Of a stretch of 64,000 nucleotides of DNA, positions 18,194 through 27,093 are shown piece by piece. The notes under the pieces are model-generated. The model searched no databases and was not told where the DNA came from. It was given only the letters and a program-made list of their open reading frames with translations. The position numbers were made by a program, and so were the translations under genes. Positions within the stretch are counted from its first letter, which is position 1; every line of letters begins with the position of its first letter. Origin of the DNA: Flagellimonas hadalis (lineage in GTDB: Bacteria > Bacteroidota > Bacteroidia > Flavobacteriales > Flavobacteriaceae); assembly GCF_007785775.2 (NCBI RefSeq), contig NZ_VNIK02000007.1, positions 62,001 through 126,000 on the forward strand, in the 5' to 3' direction.

Positions 18194-19999
18194 TTAAAAA
18201 ATGGTCTCCAAAGGTAGGCTCACCTCCACACGGGTGCCCTTGTCACGTCCTTTGTCCAAAATGTCCAATTTGCCTTGGGTGTTCTTCTGTGCGTTCAGGA
18301 TTTCCAATCGGCTTTCGGTAATGGCCACCCCAAACGATTTTTTTGTTGCCAAAACACTGTCTTCCGTCTGCCTACCCTGTCCATCATCATCCACCGTGCA
18401 CAAAAGCATGTTTCCTTGTTTGGCAATGCCAATGGAAATGTGTCCCCTATCGGCTTTTTGGGCAAATCCATGCCAAATGCTGTTCTCGATGAATGGTTGT
18501 AGCATCATGGGGGGTACTGCAATATTTTCCGTATCCAAGTCTTCTTCCACTATGATTTCATAGGAAAACTTACCTGGTTGTCTTTTGCTCTCCACTTGAA
18601 GATAGAGATCAAGAAATTTCAAATCTTCGGACAACGGGATTTCTTTGAATTCTGAATTTTCGAGCACCATTCGCATCAATTTGGCGAACTTGGTGAGGTA
18701 TTCCATTGCCGTTTCGGTGTCGTTCTTTAAAATATAATCCCCAATGGAATTCAGGGAGTTGAAGATAAAATGGGGGTTCATCTGGGCCCTGAGTGCCTTG
18801 AGCTCAGTATCGGAGACCAATGCCCTAAACTCCGCTTCCCTTTTCTGCTCAAGATCATCCCTTCGGCGTTTGTACAGCATAAAACCAAAGACCGATGCCA
18901 GAAGCAGGCCTCCACCGCCCAAAAGGGTCGCCCTTTTTATGGTGGTCTGTCGTTCGATCTCTGCCTTGGTGACGGTCCGTTCCTTTTCAAAATCAAATTC
19001 CAATTGCTTTCGGTTGATCTCCACCCTTCTGTTCTGCCCATTGAGACTGTCCTTCAACGTGGAAAATTTTTTGTAGGCGTCCAAAGCTTCTGAAAAATTG
19101 CCCTTTGCCGCATACACATCGGCCAAGGTTCCCCATGCCGATTTTTGTAAAAACAGATTTCCCTGCGCATCGCTCAGTTCCAACGACAACTTTGCATATT
19201 TTTCGGCCATTTCATAGTCGTTGTTGCCCATATAGGCCATGGAAGCATTGGCATAGGCGGTGGGCCGCACAAATTCGATTCCATATTGTTCAATCAGCGC
19301 AATACTTTTCTCTGCGGAGACCAATGCAGAATCCACTTGGCCGTCCTGTCCATAGATCAGGGAAAGGTTGCTGTGAAGATTGGCCCTGTAAGTAGGGTTG
19401 TCCTTCACCTGTTCCATGTCAAGGGCCTTGTTGTAATAATAGATTGCGGAGTCCAATTGGTTGATTGAACCATAAATATTGGCCATGTTGGCCGTGGCGG
19501 TCAGCTCAAGGTTCTTGTCGTGTTTCAACACCTGTTTGAAAAAGTCCAGTGCCTTCCCATATTCTTCCTGCTCGTAGTAGAGGGTGCCAATTCCCCCGTA
19601 GATGCTCCATCCGTAGGGTTTCAGCCTTTTGTCCTTCTCCATCAAGGCAAGGGCCTTATGATAGTATTCCTGGGCCTTATATGGGTTGGAAAAGGAATAT
19701 TGATGGATGAGGGCCAAGCGTTCATAGGCAAGCATGGTTCCCTTTCCATACCCCATTTTCGTTGAAATTTCAAGGGTTTTTTCAGCAAAGTCCAATAATG
19801 TAGTGTCCGCAGGATTTGCGAAAAGGGCCTGTTTGGTGTAGTGGTTCCTAAGGTCAATGGTGGCGGTATCAGTTAACGACCGATTCTCCATCAATCGGGA
19901 AAGGGAATCCAACTCTTTCTGGAACTGTTGTGCAGATATGGGCAGAACAAAGGCAACAAAGGCGAGCAAGCACAATATGCGTTTTACAAAAGCATCCAT
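18194..19999 (-). CDS. TPR-containing LytS-type sensor histidine kinase
   Basis: A 601-residue membrane kinase. It has a signal peptide (ending near ISAQ, residues 22-25) and about seven tetratricopeptide-like repeats in the periplasm (about 60-330). A single membrane segment follows near 362-380 (LLGGGGLLLASVFGFML). The His_kinase domain with the phospho-accepting H in QMNPHFIFNSLNS and a HATPase domain (ENSIWHG, DDDGQGRQTE) complete it. This is the typical Bacteroidota partner of LytTR regulators and lies just upstream of one. The TPRs probably bind a periplasmic protein or envelope signal. Confidence 0.92.
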   Translation of the reverse strand: MDAFVKRILCLLAFVAFVLPISAQQFQKELDSLSRLMENRSLTDTATIDLRNHYTKQALFANPADTTLLDFAEKTLEISTKMGYGKGTMLAYERLALIHQYSFSNPYKAQEYYHKALALMEKDKRLKPYGWSIYGGIGTLYYEQEEYGKALDFFKQVLKHDKNLELTATANMANIYGSINQLDSAIYYYNKALDMEQVKDNPTYRANLHSNLSLIYGQDGQVDSALVSAEKSIALIEQYGIEFVRPTAYANASMAYMGNNDYEMAEKYAKLSLELSDAQGNLFLQKSAWGTLADVYAAKGNFSEALDAYKKFSTLKDSLNGQNRRVEINRKQLEFDFEKERTVTKAEIERQTTIKRATLLGGGGLLLASVFGFMLYKRRRDDLEQKREAEFRALVSDTELKALRAQMNPHFIFNSLNSIGDYILKNDTETAMEYLTKFAKLMRMVLENSEFKEIPLSEDLKFLDLYLQVESKRQPGKFSYEIIVEEDLDTENIAVPPMMLQPFIENSIWHGFAQKADRGHISIGIAKQGNMLLCTVDDDGQGRQTEDSVLATKKSFGVAITESRLEILNAQKNTQGKLDILDKGRDKGTRVEVSLPLETIF

Positions 20000-20100
20000 T
20001 TAGCGTAAAGTCAAGGAATGATGAAAGTACACATTTTAGCAAAAAATAAACGCTCCCCTGCACAAAATAAAAATACCCGACCACAGGATCATTAGGGGTT

Positions 20101-20129
20101 TTGTGGGTGTGGCGGTTCCCCTAGTTTTG
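20101..20129 (+). promoter_or_regulatory. Bacteroidota-type promoter of the pspC-lipoprotein genes
   Basis: TTG at 20101-20103, an 18-base spacer, then TAGTTTTG at 20122-20129, an exact fit to TTG/TAnnTTTG. It lies 26 bases before the ATG of the PspC gene. Confidence 0.6.
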
Positions 20130-20155
20130 GAATATAAAGAACCAAACCTCACAAC

Positions 20156-20638
20156 ATGGACAAGGAAACCGTCATCCACTTTTTCACCCGCTCCGAAAAA
20201 TCACTTTTGGGCGTTTGCAGCACCATCGCACAGAAATTCAAATTACCCCCAATCGGGGTCAGGGTGGCCCTGATCGTGTTGACCCTGATTTTTATCCCTT
20301 TAGGGATCATCGTCTATTTGGGGTCCTATCTTGCTTTCAATCAAAAGAAAGGCAGAATGGTGACCTTCGGGCTGCTCGGGGCCCTGTTGGGCATTCCGTT
20401 GAGTTATTACTTCCAGTCGGACATGGTCCAAAACTATGGAAGCCTTTATGGGAACACTGGGATGTTCAGCTACCTAAAGAATTTCACGACCATAGTGGAT
20501 GAATACGACAAATATGTGGGCAATGGCTGGGACATTGTCTTCAACGTGCTGGTGAGCATCGTTGTATTTGCCTTGGTGGGCGGAGCCATCGGATACTTTA
20601 TGGACAAAAATGAAAAAAACAACAAACTACACAACTAA
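20156..20638 (+). CDS. PspC-domain membrane protein
   Basis: A 160-residue protein. Residues about 5-65 are a PspC domain (SEKSLLGVCSTIAQKF then a membrane helix). Two further membrane helices lie at about 78-92 and 130-150. PspC-type proteins act in envelope-stress responses as membrane regulators. The gene is divergent from the TPR/LytS-LytTR system and is the first of a short group with two lipoprotein genes. A clear promoter lies upstream. Confidence 0.87.
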   Translation: MDKETVIHFFTRSEKSLLGVCSTIAQKFKLPPIGVRVALIVLTLIFIPLGIIVYLGSYLAFNQKKGRMVTFGLLGALLGIPLSYYFQSDMVQNYGSLYGNTGMFSYLKNFTTIVDEYDKYVGNGWDIVFNVLVSIVVFALVGGAIGYFMDKNEKNNKLHN

Positions 20639-20649
20639 AACACAACCTT

Positions 20650-20925
20650 ATGAGATCTAGATCATTCCTTTTGATGACCGTATCGTTTGCATTCCTTATG
20701 TTTTCCTGTGGAAGTTCCATGGAAAGTGATGCCAAAAAGTTTGCCGAACTACAATGCGAGACCATGCAAGATGCCCTTAAAGGTGGACTTGGCGCCATTG
20801 ACACCGCAAGGGAAGAAGCGATGGACGAATTGGAAGGCAAGTACAGGGAATCGAACGAGATTGCAAAATTCAGACAACTGGTGGATAAAGAGTACAAAGA
20901 AAACTGCAAACTGAATACCCGCTAA
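20650..20925 (+). CDS. Small predicted lipoprotein
   Basis: A 91-residue protein with a type II signal (LMFSCGSS, cysteine at about residue 20) and a short, charged helical mature part. It starts 11 bases after the pspC gene, so it is probably in the same operon. I do not recognise the family. The mature part contains two further cysteines (AELQCETM, KENCKLN). Confidence 0.75.
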   Translation: MRSRSFLLMTVSFAFLMFSCGSSMESDAKKFAELQCETMQDALKGGLGAIDTAREEAMDELEGKYRESNEIAKFRQLVDKEYKENCKLNTR

Positions 20926-20966
20926 AATATCCAACCCTATAATGGGTTCCGCACAAATAATATCCA

Positions 20967-21557
20967 ATGAAAAATCCATACAAGTATCTTTCCATCTTTC
21001 TGATTGCAAGTTTGTTCCTTTTCAGTTGTTCAAAAAGTGACAACGGGACTGACGAAACTGACAGTGATTATTATTTCCGTTTCAAAGTTGATGGAAACCA
21101 GGTTGATTATGTTTTCAAACCGGATACCCAAATCAATCTCACGGGAATCATCGACCATGATGAGCAATCTGGCGTGCATGCAATGAACATTGGGGGGATA
21201 GACACTATTTTTGAAACGGGACTGACCAATAGGTTCTCCATTCTTATCGGGGATATGGAGAATATTGTGGCAGGAACATCCTACACCAATATCCAAGGCC
21301 AGGGCGACAGAACACCGGATTCTGCTTTTAACATGAGCTACTTTGATGCGGAAGGGAACATTTACATCGCCGTGTTGAACACCACAGCCACACAACTTTA
21401 TGATTTGGCGACCGTGAAATTCACGGAAATCACGGATTCCCATGTCAGTGGATCATTCTCTGGCACTTTAAAATGGTACGATGTCAGTGGCGGAACTGTG
21501 GAATTGGTGGATTCGGTCATCATTTCCGAAGGAATATTCAAAGTGCCACGCTATTGA
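20967..21557 (+). CDS. Predicted outer-membrane-type lipoprotein
   Basis: A 196-residue protein with a lipobox (FLFSCSKS, cysteine at about 19) followed by an acidic stretch (DNGTDETDSD) of the kind that sends lipoproteins to the surface in Bacteroidota. The mature part is beta-rich, with alternating hydrophobic residues. It starts 41 bases after the previous lipoprotein. No specific function can be assigned. Confidence 0.75.
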   Translation: MKNPYKYLSIFLIASLFLFSCSKSDNGTDETDSDYYFRFKVDGNQVDYVFKPDTQINLTGIIDHDEQSGVHAMNIGGIDTIFETGLTNRFSILIGDMENIVAGTSYTNIQGQGDRTPDSAFNMSYFDAEGNIYIAVLNTTATQLYDLATVKFTEITDSHVSGSFSGTLKWYDVSGGTVELVDSVIISEGIFKVPRY

Positions 21558-21713
21558 ATATTCCACTCAACGCAAGCTGTAAACCTAAACTTCTAGGGTT
21601 ACATTGACCAAACTATAACTGTGTCCGGCATTTGACCCAAAGAAAAAACTCCTTGGGTCGTGTTTGTTTTTGGTTTTTCGTAGTATTTTCATCCCAACTA
21701 TAAAAAGAATATC

Positions 21714-22418
21714 ATGAAACGAACACTGCTATGCCTATTGGCCTTCCAATTGGTGGGATGTACGGAACTCCAACAGGTGGTCAACCAACTACCCCAGGGA
21801 ACCACAGGAATCGGAAATGCCGAAATAGCCCAAGGACTTCGCGAGGCCCTCAACATGGGCATTGAGAAACAGGTGAACAAACTGGCCAACGAAAATGGTT
21901 TTTTCAGGAACGAACTCGTAAAGATCCTACTCCCCGAAGAGCTTCAAAAAGTGGACAAGACCCTTAGGGATGTAGGTTTGGGAAGTTTGGCCGATGAAGG
22001 GCTCAAAATCATCAACCGTGCAGCTGAGGATGCCGTTGGTGAGGCTACCCCTATTTTTGTGGATGCCGTGAAGGGAATCACTTTCAACGATGCCAAACAG
22101 ATTCTGTTGGGGGCCGATAATGCTGCTACACAATACTTGGAGCGGTCAACGAAAACCCAATTGTACGGGAAATTCAACCCGATCATCAAAAATTCGTTCC
22201 AAAAAGTCGGGGCCGATAAAATCTGGAGCAACATCATCACGAAGTACAACAACCTGCCGCTCACCAATGACGTAAACCCTGACCTGACCGACTATACGAC
22301 CAATGAGGCCTTGGAGGGCGTATATACCATGATCGCTTTGGAGGAAAAGGAAATCAGAACAAAAGTATCGTCCAGAACAACGGATTTGTTAAAAAGGGTG
22401 TTTTCCCTTCAAGATTAA
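21714..22418 (+). CDS. DUF4197-family lipoprotein
   Basis: A 234-residue protein with a lipobox (LVGCTEL, cysteine at residue 16) and the helical DUF4197 fold: early QGLREALNMGIEKQVNKL, middle GLKIINRAAEDAVGEA and FNDAKQILLGADNAAT, late TNEALEGVYTMIALEEKEIR. The family is widespread in Bacteroidota and Proteobacteria, with no known role. A strong bidirectional hairpin lies downstream. Confidence 0.85.
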   Translation: MKRTLLCLLAFQLVGCTELQQVVNQLPQGTTGIGNAEIAQGLREALNMGIEKQVNKLANENGFFRNELVKILLPEELQKVDKTLRDVGLGSLADEGLKIINRAAEDAVGEATPIFVDAVKGITFNDAKQILLGADNAATQYLERSTKTQLYGKFNPIIKNSFQKVGADKIWSNIITKYNNLPLTNDVNPDLTDYTTNEALEGVYTMIALEEKEIRTKVSSRTTDLLKRVFSLQD

Positions 22419-22592
22419 TCACAATTTTTTCACAATAACGCAATAAGTGGAAAATAAGCCCGTTATAAACTCAATAAAAGAGAACAAGTATAACATATTC
22501 CTAAAGTTAAATTAACCTCTTGCTGAAGGTTAAACAGGAATTTTGCAACGAGTTAGTTATCTGAGTTAGCATTTTTTTGAGTTAGTTAGTTT

Positions 22593-22623
22593 AAAAAACC
22601 GGTGGGCCACACCGGTTTTTTTG
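22593..22623. terminator. Bidirectional hairpin terminator
   Basis: A 12-bp perfect stem (aaaaaaccggtg paired with caccggtttttt, loop ggcca) flanked by T runs on both strands, between two convergent genes. Just upstream, the motif gagttag occurs three times (22551-22588). Confidence 0.85.
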
Positions 22624-22624
22624 T

Positions 22625-23128
22625 TCATTGCTTTTTGTAAAGGCCATCAAAGGCAGTGGATACCACTTTTTCACCTTGCAGCACCTCCCATAACTGCCGA
22701 ACGGTACCATCGCTGTTTTGGGTCCAAGTGATCCGATTGCGGTACTTCTTCCCATCATCTTTGGTAAATTCATCGGATACCAATATCATTTGATTGTCCC
22801 TCCTATCCCCTATCAATTTTAAATAAGCACCGGAATTGTCCACCCAGAGCTGTTCCCATTGTTGGGTATCCTTGTTGTAAAAGTTCAAGCTAGTGCCCGT
22901 GTACCCCGCATTGGCACTGGTCCAGTTTTCCCTGATCACACAGCCGCCCTCTTCCTTACTGATGATACTGGTGCCAGCAGGCTTGCCATCAGTGGAATTC
23001 ACTACCTCCCATTCCCCTATCCAAAAGTCAAATGTCCGCTGCTCTTCTGAACAACAGTTGCAGGCATCCTTTTCCTGTGCATTTGACACCGCGAAGACCA
23101 TAAATGCAAAAAATACCACTCTTTTCAT
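22625..23128 (-). CDS. Secreted DUF1579-like protein
   Basis: A 167-residue protein with a signal peptide (cut after about VSNAQ), a CNCC segment and the motif FDFWIGEWEV seen in DUF1579-type small beta-barrel proteins. The later part (NQMILVSDEF, IRQLWEV-like repeats of W and polar residues) fits a beta-barrel. No function is known. It starts in an ordinary context and is convergent with the DUF4197 gene, sharing the terminator. Confidence 0.75.
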   Translation of the reverse strand: MKRVVFFAFMVFAVSNAQEKDACNCCSEEQRTFDFWIGEWEVVNSTDGKPAGTSIISKEEGGCVIRENWTSANAGYTGTSLNFYNKDTQQWEQLWVDNSGAYLKLIGDRRDNQMILVSDEFTKDDGKKYRNRITWTQNSDGTVRQLWEVLQGEKVVSTAFDGLYKKQ

Positions 23129-23330
23129 ACACTATCGGTTTTTGTAGCCATCCATACTTATATTAAAGGTACGTTAATTTAAATCTAAAGAAATGTGAGA
23201 AAATGTACTCATGGAGGTCGGTTTCGTTAAATTTTAGATAAAATACCTGATTTCTAGACATATATCATCGGAAGGCATCATCCACAAGTCCGTTTTGGAC
23301 GTATCTTTAGCATAACAAATCTTGGGAACA

Positions 23331-23525
23331 ATGGACAATCAATATTGCAAAGTAGGGGCAGTTACCCCGATCACCAGCGGAAACCAGGCAATCTATGTTC
23401 TGGAAGTTATGTACAACAACTTTGTTGAAAAGGCGGCCAACGTGTCACAGGCCGACATGCATCTTGGCGAATTTTTCAAAAGAAAGGCGCAGAGCATCAA
23501 AAAGACATTGGAAAGTCTGGGTTGA
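23331..23525 (+). CDS. Small hypothetical protein
   Basis: A 64-residue protein starting MDNQYCKVGAVTPITSG; the ATG at 23331 is preferred over a TTG three codons upstream. It is mixed alpha/beta with a helical C-terminus rich in lysine. I do not recognise a family. It ends next to the convergent pyrF stop (1 base between). A TATCTTTA box lies 21 bases upstream of the start. Confidence 0.6.
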   Translation: MDNQYCKVGAVTPITSGNQAIYVLEVMYNNFVEKAANVSQADMHLGEFFKRKAQSIKKTLESLG

Positions 23526-23526
23526 G

Positions 23527-24348
23527 TTAAGGTAGTTTTGCCAACTCCAACTCCATTTCTCCTTGGATTTCCTTTGCCTTTTTCGCAGCGACTTGCGCAA
23601 AATCCTGCCCATTCGAGGCATACAAAATACCGCGCGAGGAATTGACCAAGAGTCCTATGTCCTTGGTGATGCCGTATTTACAGACTTCCTGCAAACTTCC
23701 TCCTTGGGCACCGACCCCAGGGACCAATAAAAAGCTCTCGGGTACTATTTGCCTAATTTCTTTCAAGAAAGATGCCTTGGTCGCCCCGACCACATACATC
23801 AACCTTTCTGAACCTTTGTAGGTCTTCGAGGTGGCCAGAACTTCTTTATACAGTTCCCTGTCCCCCACTTTTTGGGTCTGGAAATCAAACGCTCCTTGGT
23901 TGGAAGTCAAAGCCAACAAAATGGTGTGTCTGTCCCCAAACTCCAAAAAAGGCTCCACGGAATCCCTGCCCATGTAGGGTGCAATAGTGATGGAATCAAA
24001 ATCCATCGTATCGAAAAAGGCCTTTGCGTAGCGCGTGGAAGTATTCCCGATATCACCCCGTTTTGCATCGGCTATGGTGAAGATTTCTGGATGGTTGACG
24101 TTCAGGTATTCCAAGGTACGCTCCAAGGATTTCCAACCCTTCAACCCATAGGCCTCATAGAAGGCAATGTTTGGCTTGTAGGCCACACAATAGGGATGTG
24201 TAGCATCGATAATGGCCTTGTTGAAAGCAAAAATGGGGTCTTCGTCGTCCAGTAAATGTGCTGGAATCTTGTCCAAATCCGTGTCAAGACCAACGCAGAG
24301 AAACGATTTTTTCTGACGGATCTGCGAAATTAGATGTTCTGTCTTCAT
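23527..24348 (-). CDS. pyrF: Orotidine 5'-phosphate decarboxylase (long type)
   Basis: A 273-residue enzyme that converts OMP to UMP in de novo pyrimidine synthesis. The family signature is visible (FLCVGLDTDLDKIP near residue 16, DAKRGDIGNTS with the catalytic lysine in the middle, VVGATKASFL, and the C-terminal PGVGAQGG). The length fits the type 2 PyrF. The ATG at 24348 is chosen, since the longer frame runs into a repeat. prfA lies just upstream on the same strand, the usual Flavobacteria order. Confidence 0.93.
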   Translation of the reverse strand: MKTEHLISQIRQKKSFLCVGLDTDLDKIPAHLLDDEDPIFAFNKAIIDATHPYCVAYKPNIAFYEAYGLKGWKSLERTLEYLNVNHPEIFTIADAKRGDIGNTSTRYAKAFFDTMDFDSITIAPYMGRDSVEPFLEFGDRHTILLALTSNQGAFDFQTQKVGDRELYKEVLATSKTYKGSERLMYVVGATKASFLKEIRQIVPESFLLVPGVGAQGGSLQEVCKYGITKDIGLLVNSSRGILYASNGQDFAQVAAKKAKEIQGEMELELAKLP

Positions 24349-24358
24349 TTCAAAAGGT

Positions 24359-24382
24359 TCTCGACTGCGCTCGACCTGACAT
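24359..24382. repeat. REP-like palindromic element (single copy in this window)
   Basis: The core tcgactgcgctcgacc (from 24361) contains a TCGA...TCGA palindrome around CTGCGC. Elements of this form (cgagcgcagtcgag) are scattered in intergenic DNA in many Flavobacteriaceae. It lies in the prfA-pyrF gap. Confidence 0.55.
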
Positions 24383-24404
24383 ACAAGACCAGTCAATAAA
24401 AAGT

Positions 24405-25481
24405 TTAAAAAATCTCCGAAGCCTCTTTCAGTTTTTCGGTGTTTTCCACCAACATCAGCTCATCGATTATTTTTTGGACATCGCCGTTCATGATGTTCTG
24501 CAGGTCATACAGGGTAAGCCCGATCCTGTGATCGGTGACCCTTCCCTGTGGATAATTGTACGTTCGGATCTTGGCCGAACGGTCCCCACTGCTCACCTGT
24601 GAATTTCGTTTTGCGGCATCCTCGGCCTGCCTTTTGGCCAGTTCCATATCATATAACCTCGAACGGAGTACCTTAAAGGCTTTGTCCTTGTTCTTGTGTT
24701 GGGATTTTTCGTCCTGGCACTGGGCCACGATACCTGTGGGAAGGTGGGTCAAACGTACCGCGGAATAGGTGGTGTTCACCGATTGTCCTCCAGGTCCTGA
24801 CGAACAGAAATAATCGATACGGACCTCTTTGGGGTCTATCTGCACATCAAATTCCTCCGCTTCGGGAATCACCATCACGGTTGCCGCACTGGTATGCACC
24901 CTACCTTGTGTCTCGGTCTGGGGCACACGCTGCACTCGGTGCACGCCCGCTTCAAATTTCAAGGTACCGTACACATCCTCTCCCGTGACCTCAAAATGGA
25001 TTTCCTTGTATCCGCCACTGGTGCCTTCGCTCAAATCGATGACGTTGGTCTTCCATCCTTTGGATTCACAGTATTTGGTGTACATGCGGAACAGGTCCCC
25101 CGCAAAGATACTGGCCTCGTCGCCTCCGGTCCCGGCCCTGATCTCCATCACCACGTCCTTGGCATCCTCGGGATCTTTTGGAATCAGTAGGAACTTGATT
25201 TCCTCTTCCAACTTGGGCAGGGCACTTTTGGCCTCATCGAGCTGCATCTTGGCCATTTCCACCATTTCGGGATCACTGCCATCGGCGATGATCTCCTCGG
25301 CCTCGTTGATGTTATTGGTCAGGGAAATATAATCCTCGCGTTTTTCCGCAAGGGCTTTCAAGTCCTTGTATTCCTTGTTCAATTTAATATACCGCTGCTG
25401 GTCCGAAATGACATCGGGCTGGATGATAAGGTCGGAAACCTCATCAAAACGCTGCTTTACGATATTGAGTTTGTCAAGCAT
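24405..25481 (-). CDS. prfA: Peptide chain release factor 1
   Basis: A 358-residue class I release factor reading UAA/UAG. The GGQ hydrolysis motif lies at about residues 231-233 ([10 protein letters not shown]). The tripeptide that reads the stop codon appears as P-Q-T at 187-189 ([13 protein letters not shown]), as compared with P-A-T in E. coli RF1. Length and domains match the family. No programmed frameshift is present, as expected for RF1. Confidence 0.95.
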   Translation of the reverse strand: MLDKLNIVKQRFDEVSDLIIQPDVISDQQRYIKLNKEYKDLKALAEKREDYISLTNNINEAEEIIADGSDPEMVEMAKMQLDEAKSALPKLEEEIKFLLIPKDPEDAKDVVMEIRAGTGGDEASIFAGDLFRMYTKYCESKGWKTNVIDLSEGTSGGYKEIHFEVTGEDVYGTLKFEAGVHRVQRVPQTETQGRVHTSAATVMVIPEAEEFDVQIDPKEVRIDYFCSSGPGGQSVNTTYSAVRLTHLPTGIVAQCQDEKSQHKNKDKAFKVLRSRLYDMELAKRQAEDAAKRNSQVSSGDRSAKIRTYNYPQGRVTDHRIGLTLYDLQNIMNGDVQKIIDELMLVENTEKLKEASEIF

Positions 25482-25548
25482 AGATCAATCTTCCTTAGGG
25501 ATGCGAATTTACGATTTTTTAGTTGGATTCCTTTCCAACAAAATTGGG

Positions 25549-26874
25549 TCAGTTCCCCACAAAAGTAGTTCCGAGCGTAACGATGAACGCATTGAGGCCA
25601 TCACTTCGGTCGTATTGGCTAAAACGGAGGTCGATGGTCTTCAGGCCAAAACTGAACACTTTGGCCGAGGCAAAAATGTCGCGGTACTGCACTCCCATCC
25701 CATATTGATGGGCATTGTAATCCGATAGATCATAATCCGAAGTATAATAGGTATCTGTGGACAGTGCTTCCTCTTTGGGATAAAAATAATCTGCTGCGGT
25801 CTGGGTGTAATAGCGATAGGTGGGATACAGGATGAACTTGTCCGTTACCTTGAAGGGTGCCTCCAAACTGGCCGTGTGGGAAGTAATCCCCCAATCGTCC
25901 CAATAAAAACGGTAATAGGAACGTAACACTACCAAGTCGTTCAGATAGTAGTTCAACCTGCCCCCGAAGGGTATTTTGAACCTACTGTCCGGTAATTGCT
26001 CCACATTGTCCGCCAATTGGAAATCATCGATATAAAAATCTTCAAAATCCGCAAAGTACACCCGCTGGAAAGGCGTGCTCAACAATCCGTTCTGGGAAAC
26101 AAGGTCCATGAACAAGGCACCTTGCAATTTTTTTCCCATAATCTGTGAAAAGTTCAACGAAAGCGAATAGGAGTTTCTGTTCTCCTTTTCAAATTCCGAA
26201 AAAATGGGGTTATAAGTGCCGTTCCCGGTAATCCGATCATCAAAAAAACCTTCACGTAGTTCAATGGGATATTGCGGGTTCCACTTGTCCAAAAACACCC
26301 GGCCGCTCAAGGTCAGTTCTGTGTTCTTCTCGTTGAACAAACGGGTATAGCTCCCTCCAAAACCAAGGGACAGATAATCGTACTCCGTGGAAAAATAGGC
26401 ATTGGCGCTCCAGATGGAATTCCTGTCATCGGAACTGTGCTGATAGCTGGGGTTGATATAGGTCAAAAGGTCCTTCCTGGATTCCCCCGAAGAGGCATCA
26501 AATGGGGAAACACTGAGTCCGCCATCCAAAGGGTTCACGTTGCTGGAAGAGGCAGAAGTGTAGGCCGAAAGGCCGACATCCACCGTTAAAATATCATTCT
26601 CGTTCATGGGCATCCGCAGTACAATGCTGGAAGTGGCATCGGTCAACTCTTCAGTTCCCTCGCCCCCAGTCACCGCGGCATTTTGCCCATCCTGCTTGTA
26701 ATAACTGAACAACAGATCGACCTCACTTGTCTCCAGAACACGTTTTTGGTAAGAGGTGCCGGTCTGCTGCGAACGGGCCGCCATAGAGCAAAGAAAGAGC
26801 AATCCAAAACAGAACAGTGTCCTTTTGGCGACTCCTGATCTTTTGATGCAATGTTTCATAGTGTCCCGTAGCAT
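25549..26874 (-). CDS. DUF3570 outer-membrane protein
   Basis: A 441-residue exported protein; ATGs at 26874 and 26859 are both possible and the first begins directly after the DUF4266 stop (TAAATG), which suggests coupled translation. The signal peptide ends near ARSQQ. The mature part is full of alternating aromatic and polar residues (for example YPTYRYYTQTAADYF), like a beta barrel, and it ends in an aromatic-type strand. DUF3570 usually sits downstream of DUF4266, as here. No biochemical function is known. Confidence 0.85.
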   Translation of the reverse strand: MLRDTMKHCIKRSGVAKRTLFCFGLLFLCSMAARSQQTGTSYQKRVLETSEVDLLFSYYKQDGQNAAVTGGEGTEELTDATSSIVLRMPMNENDILTVDVGLSAYTSASSSNVNPLDGGLSVSPFDASSGESRKDLLTYINPSYQHSSDDRNSIWSANAYFSTEYDYLSLGFGGSYTRLFNEKNTELTLSGRVFLDKWNPQYPIELREGFFDDRITGNGTYNPIFSEFEKENRNSYSLSLNFSQIMGKKLQGALFMDLVSQNGLLSTPFQRVYFADFEDFYIDDFQLADNVEQLPDSRFKIPFGGRLNYYLNDLVVLRSYYRFYWDDWGITSHTASLEAPFKVTDKFILYPTYRYYTQTAADYFYPKEEALSTDTYYTSDYDLSDYNAHQYGMGVQYRDIFASAKVFSFGLKTIDLRFSQYDRSDGLNAFIVTLGTTFVGN

Positions 26875-27084
26875 TTAATTACAGCCACAACCGCCCCCTG
26901 TTTTGCCTCCATTGGCCCCGGCGGATGCTTCCCGGTAGATGTGGAAATTAGTCTCAAAGCGTTCACTGGCCCTAGCGCCCAATTGCATCTCTGCATCGTT
27001 CAGATAGGCCTTGTCGTACTCGCGCACGGCCACACAGGAACTTGAAAGGAGCAATACCAAGAGAAAAAACATCGCTTTGACCAT
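26875..27084 (-). CDS. DUF4266 small cysteine-tailed lipoprotein
   Basis: A 69-residue protein with a lipobox (LLSSSCVAVREYD; cysteine at about 17) and a C-terminal GGGCGCN tail, typical of DUF4266. It lies between apbE and DUF3570 in one operon. The two C-terminal cysteines could take part in redox or metal binding (inference); no role is known. Confidence 0.85.
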   Translation of the reverse strand: MVKAMFFLLVLLLSSSCVAVREYDKAYLNDAEMQLGARASERFETNFHIYREASAGANGGKTGGGCGCN

Positions 27085-27093
27085 GGTCTAAAT

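Noticed and set aside
22551..22588. Three gagttag repeats as a regulatory array
   Set aside because: The copies are only 7 bases, unevenly spaced and next to a terminator, so chance cannot be ruled out.
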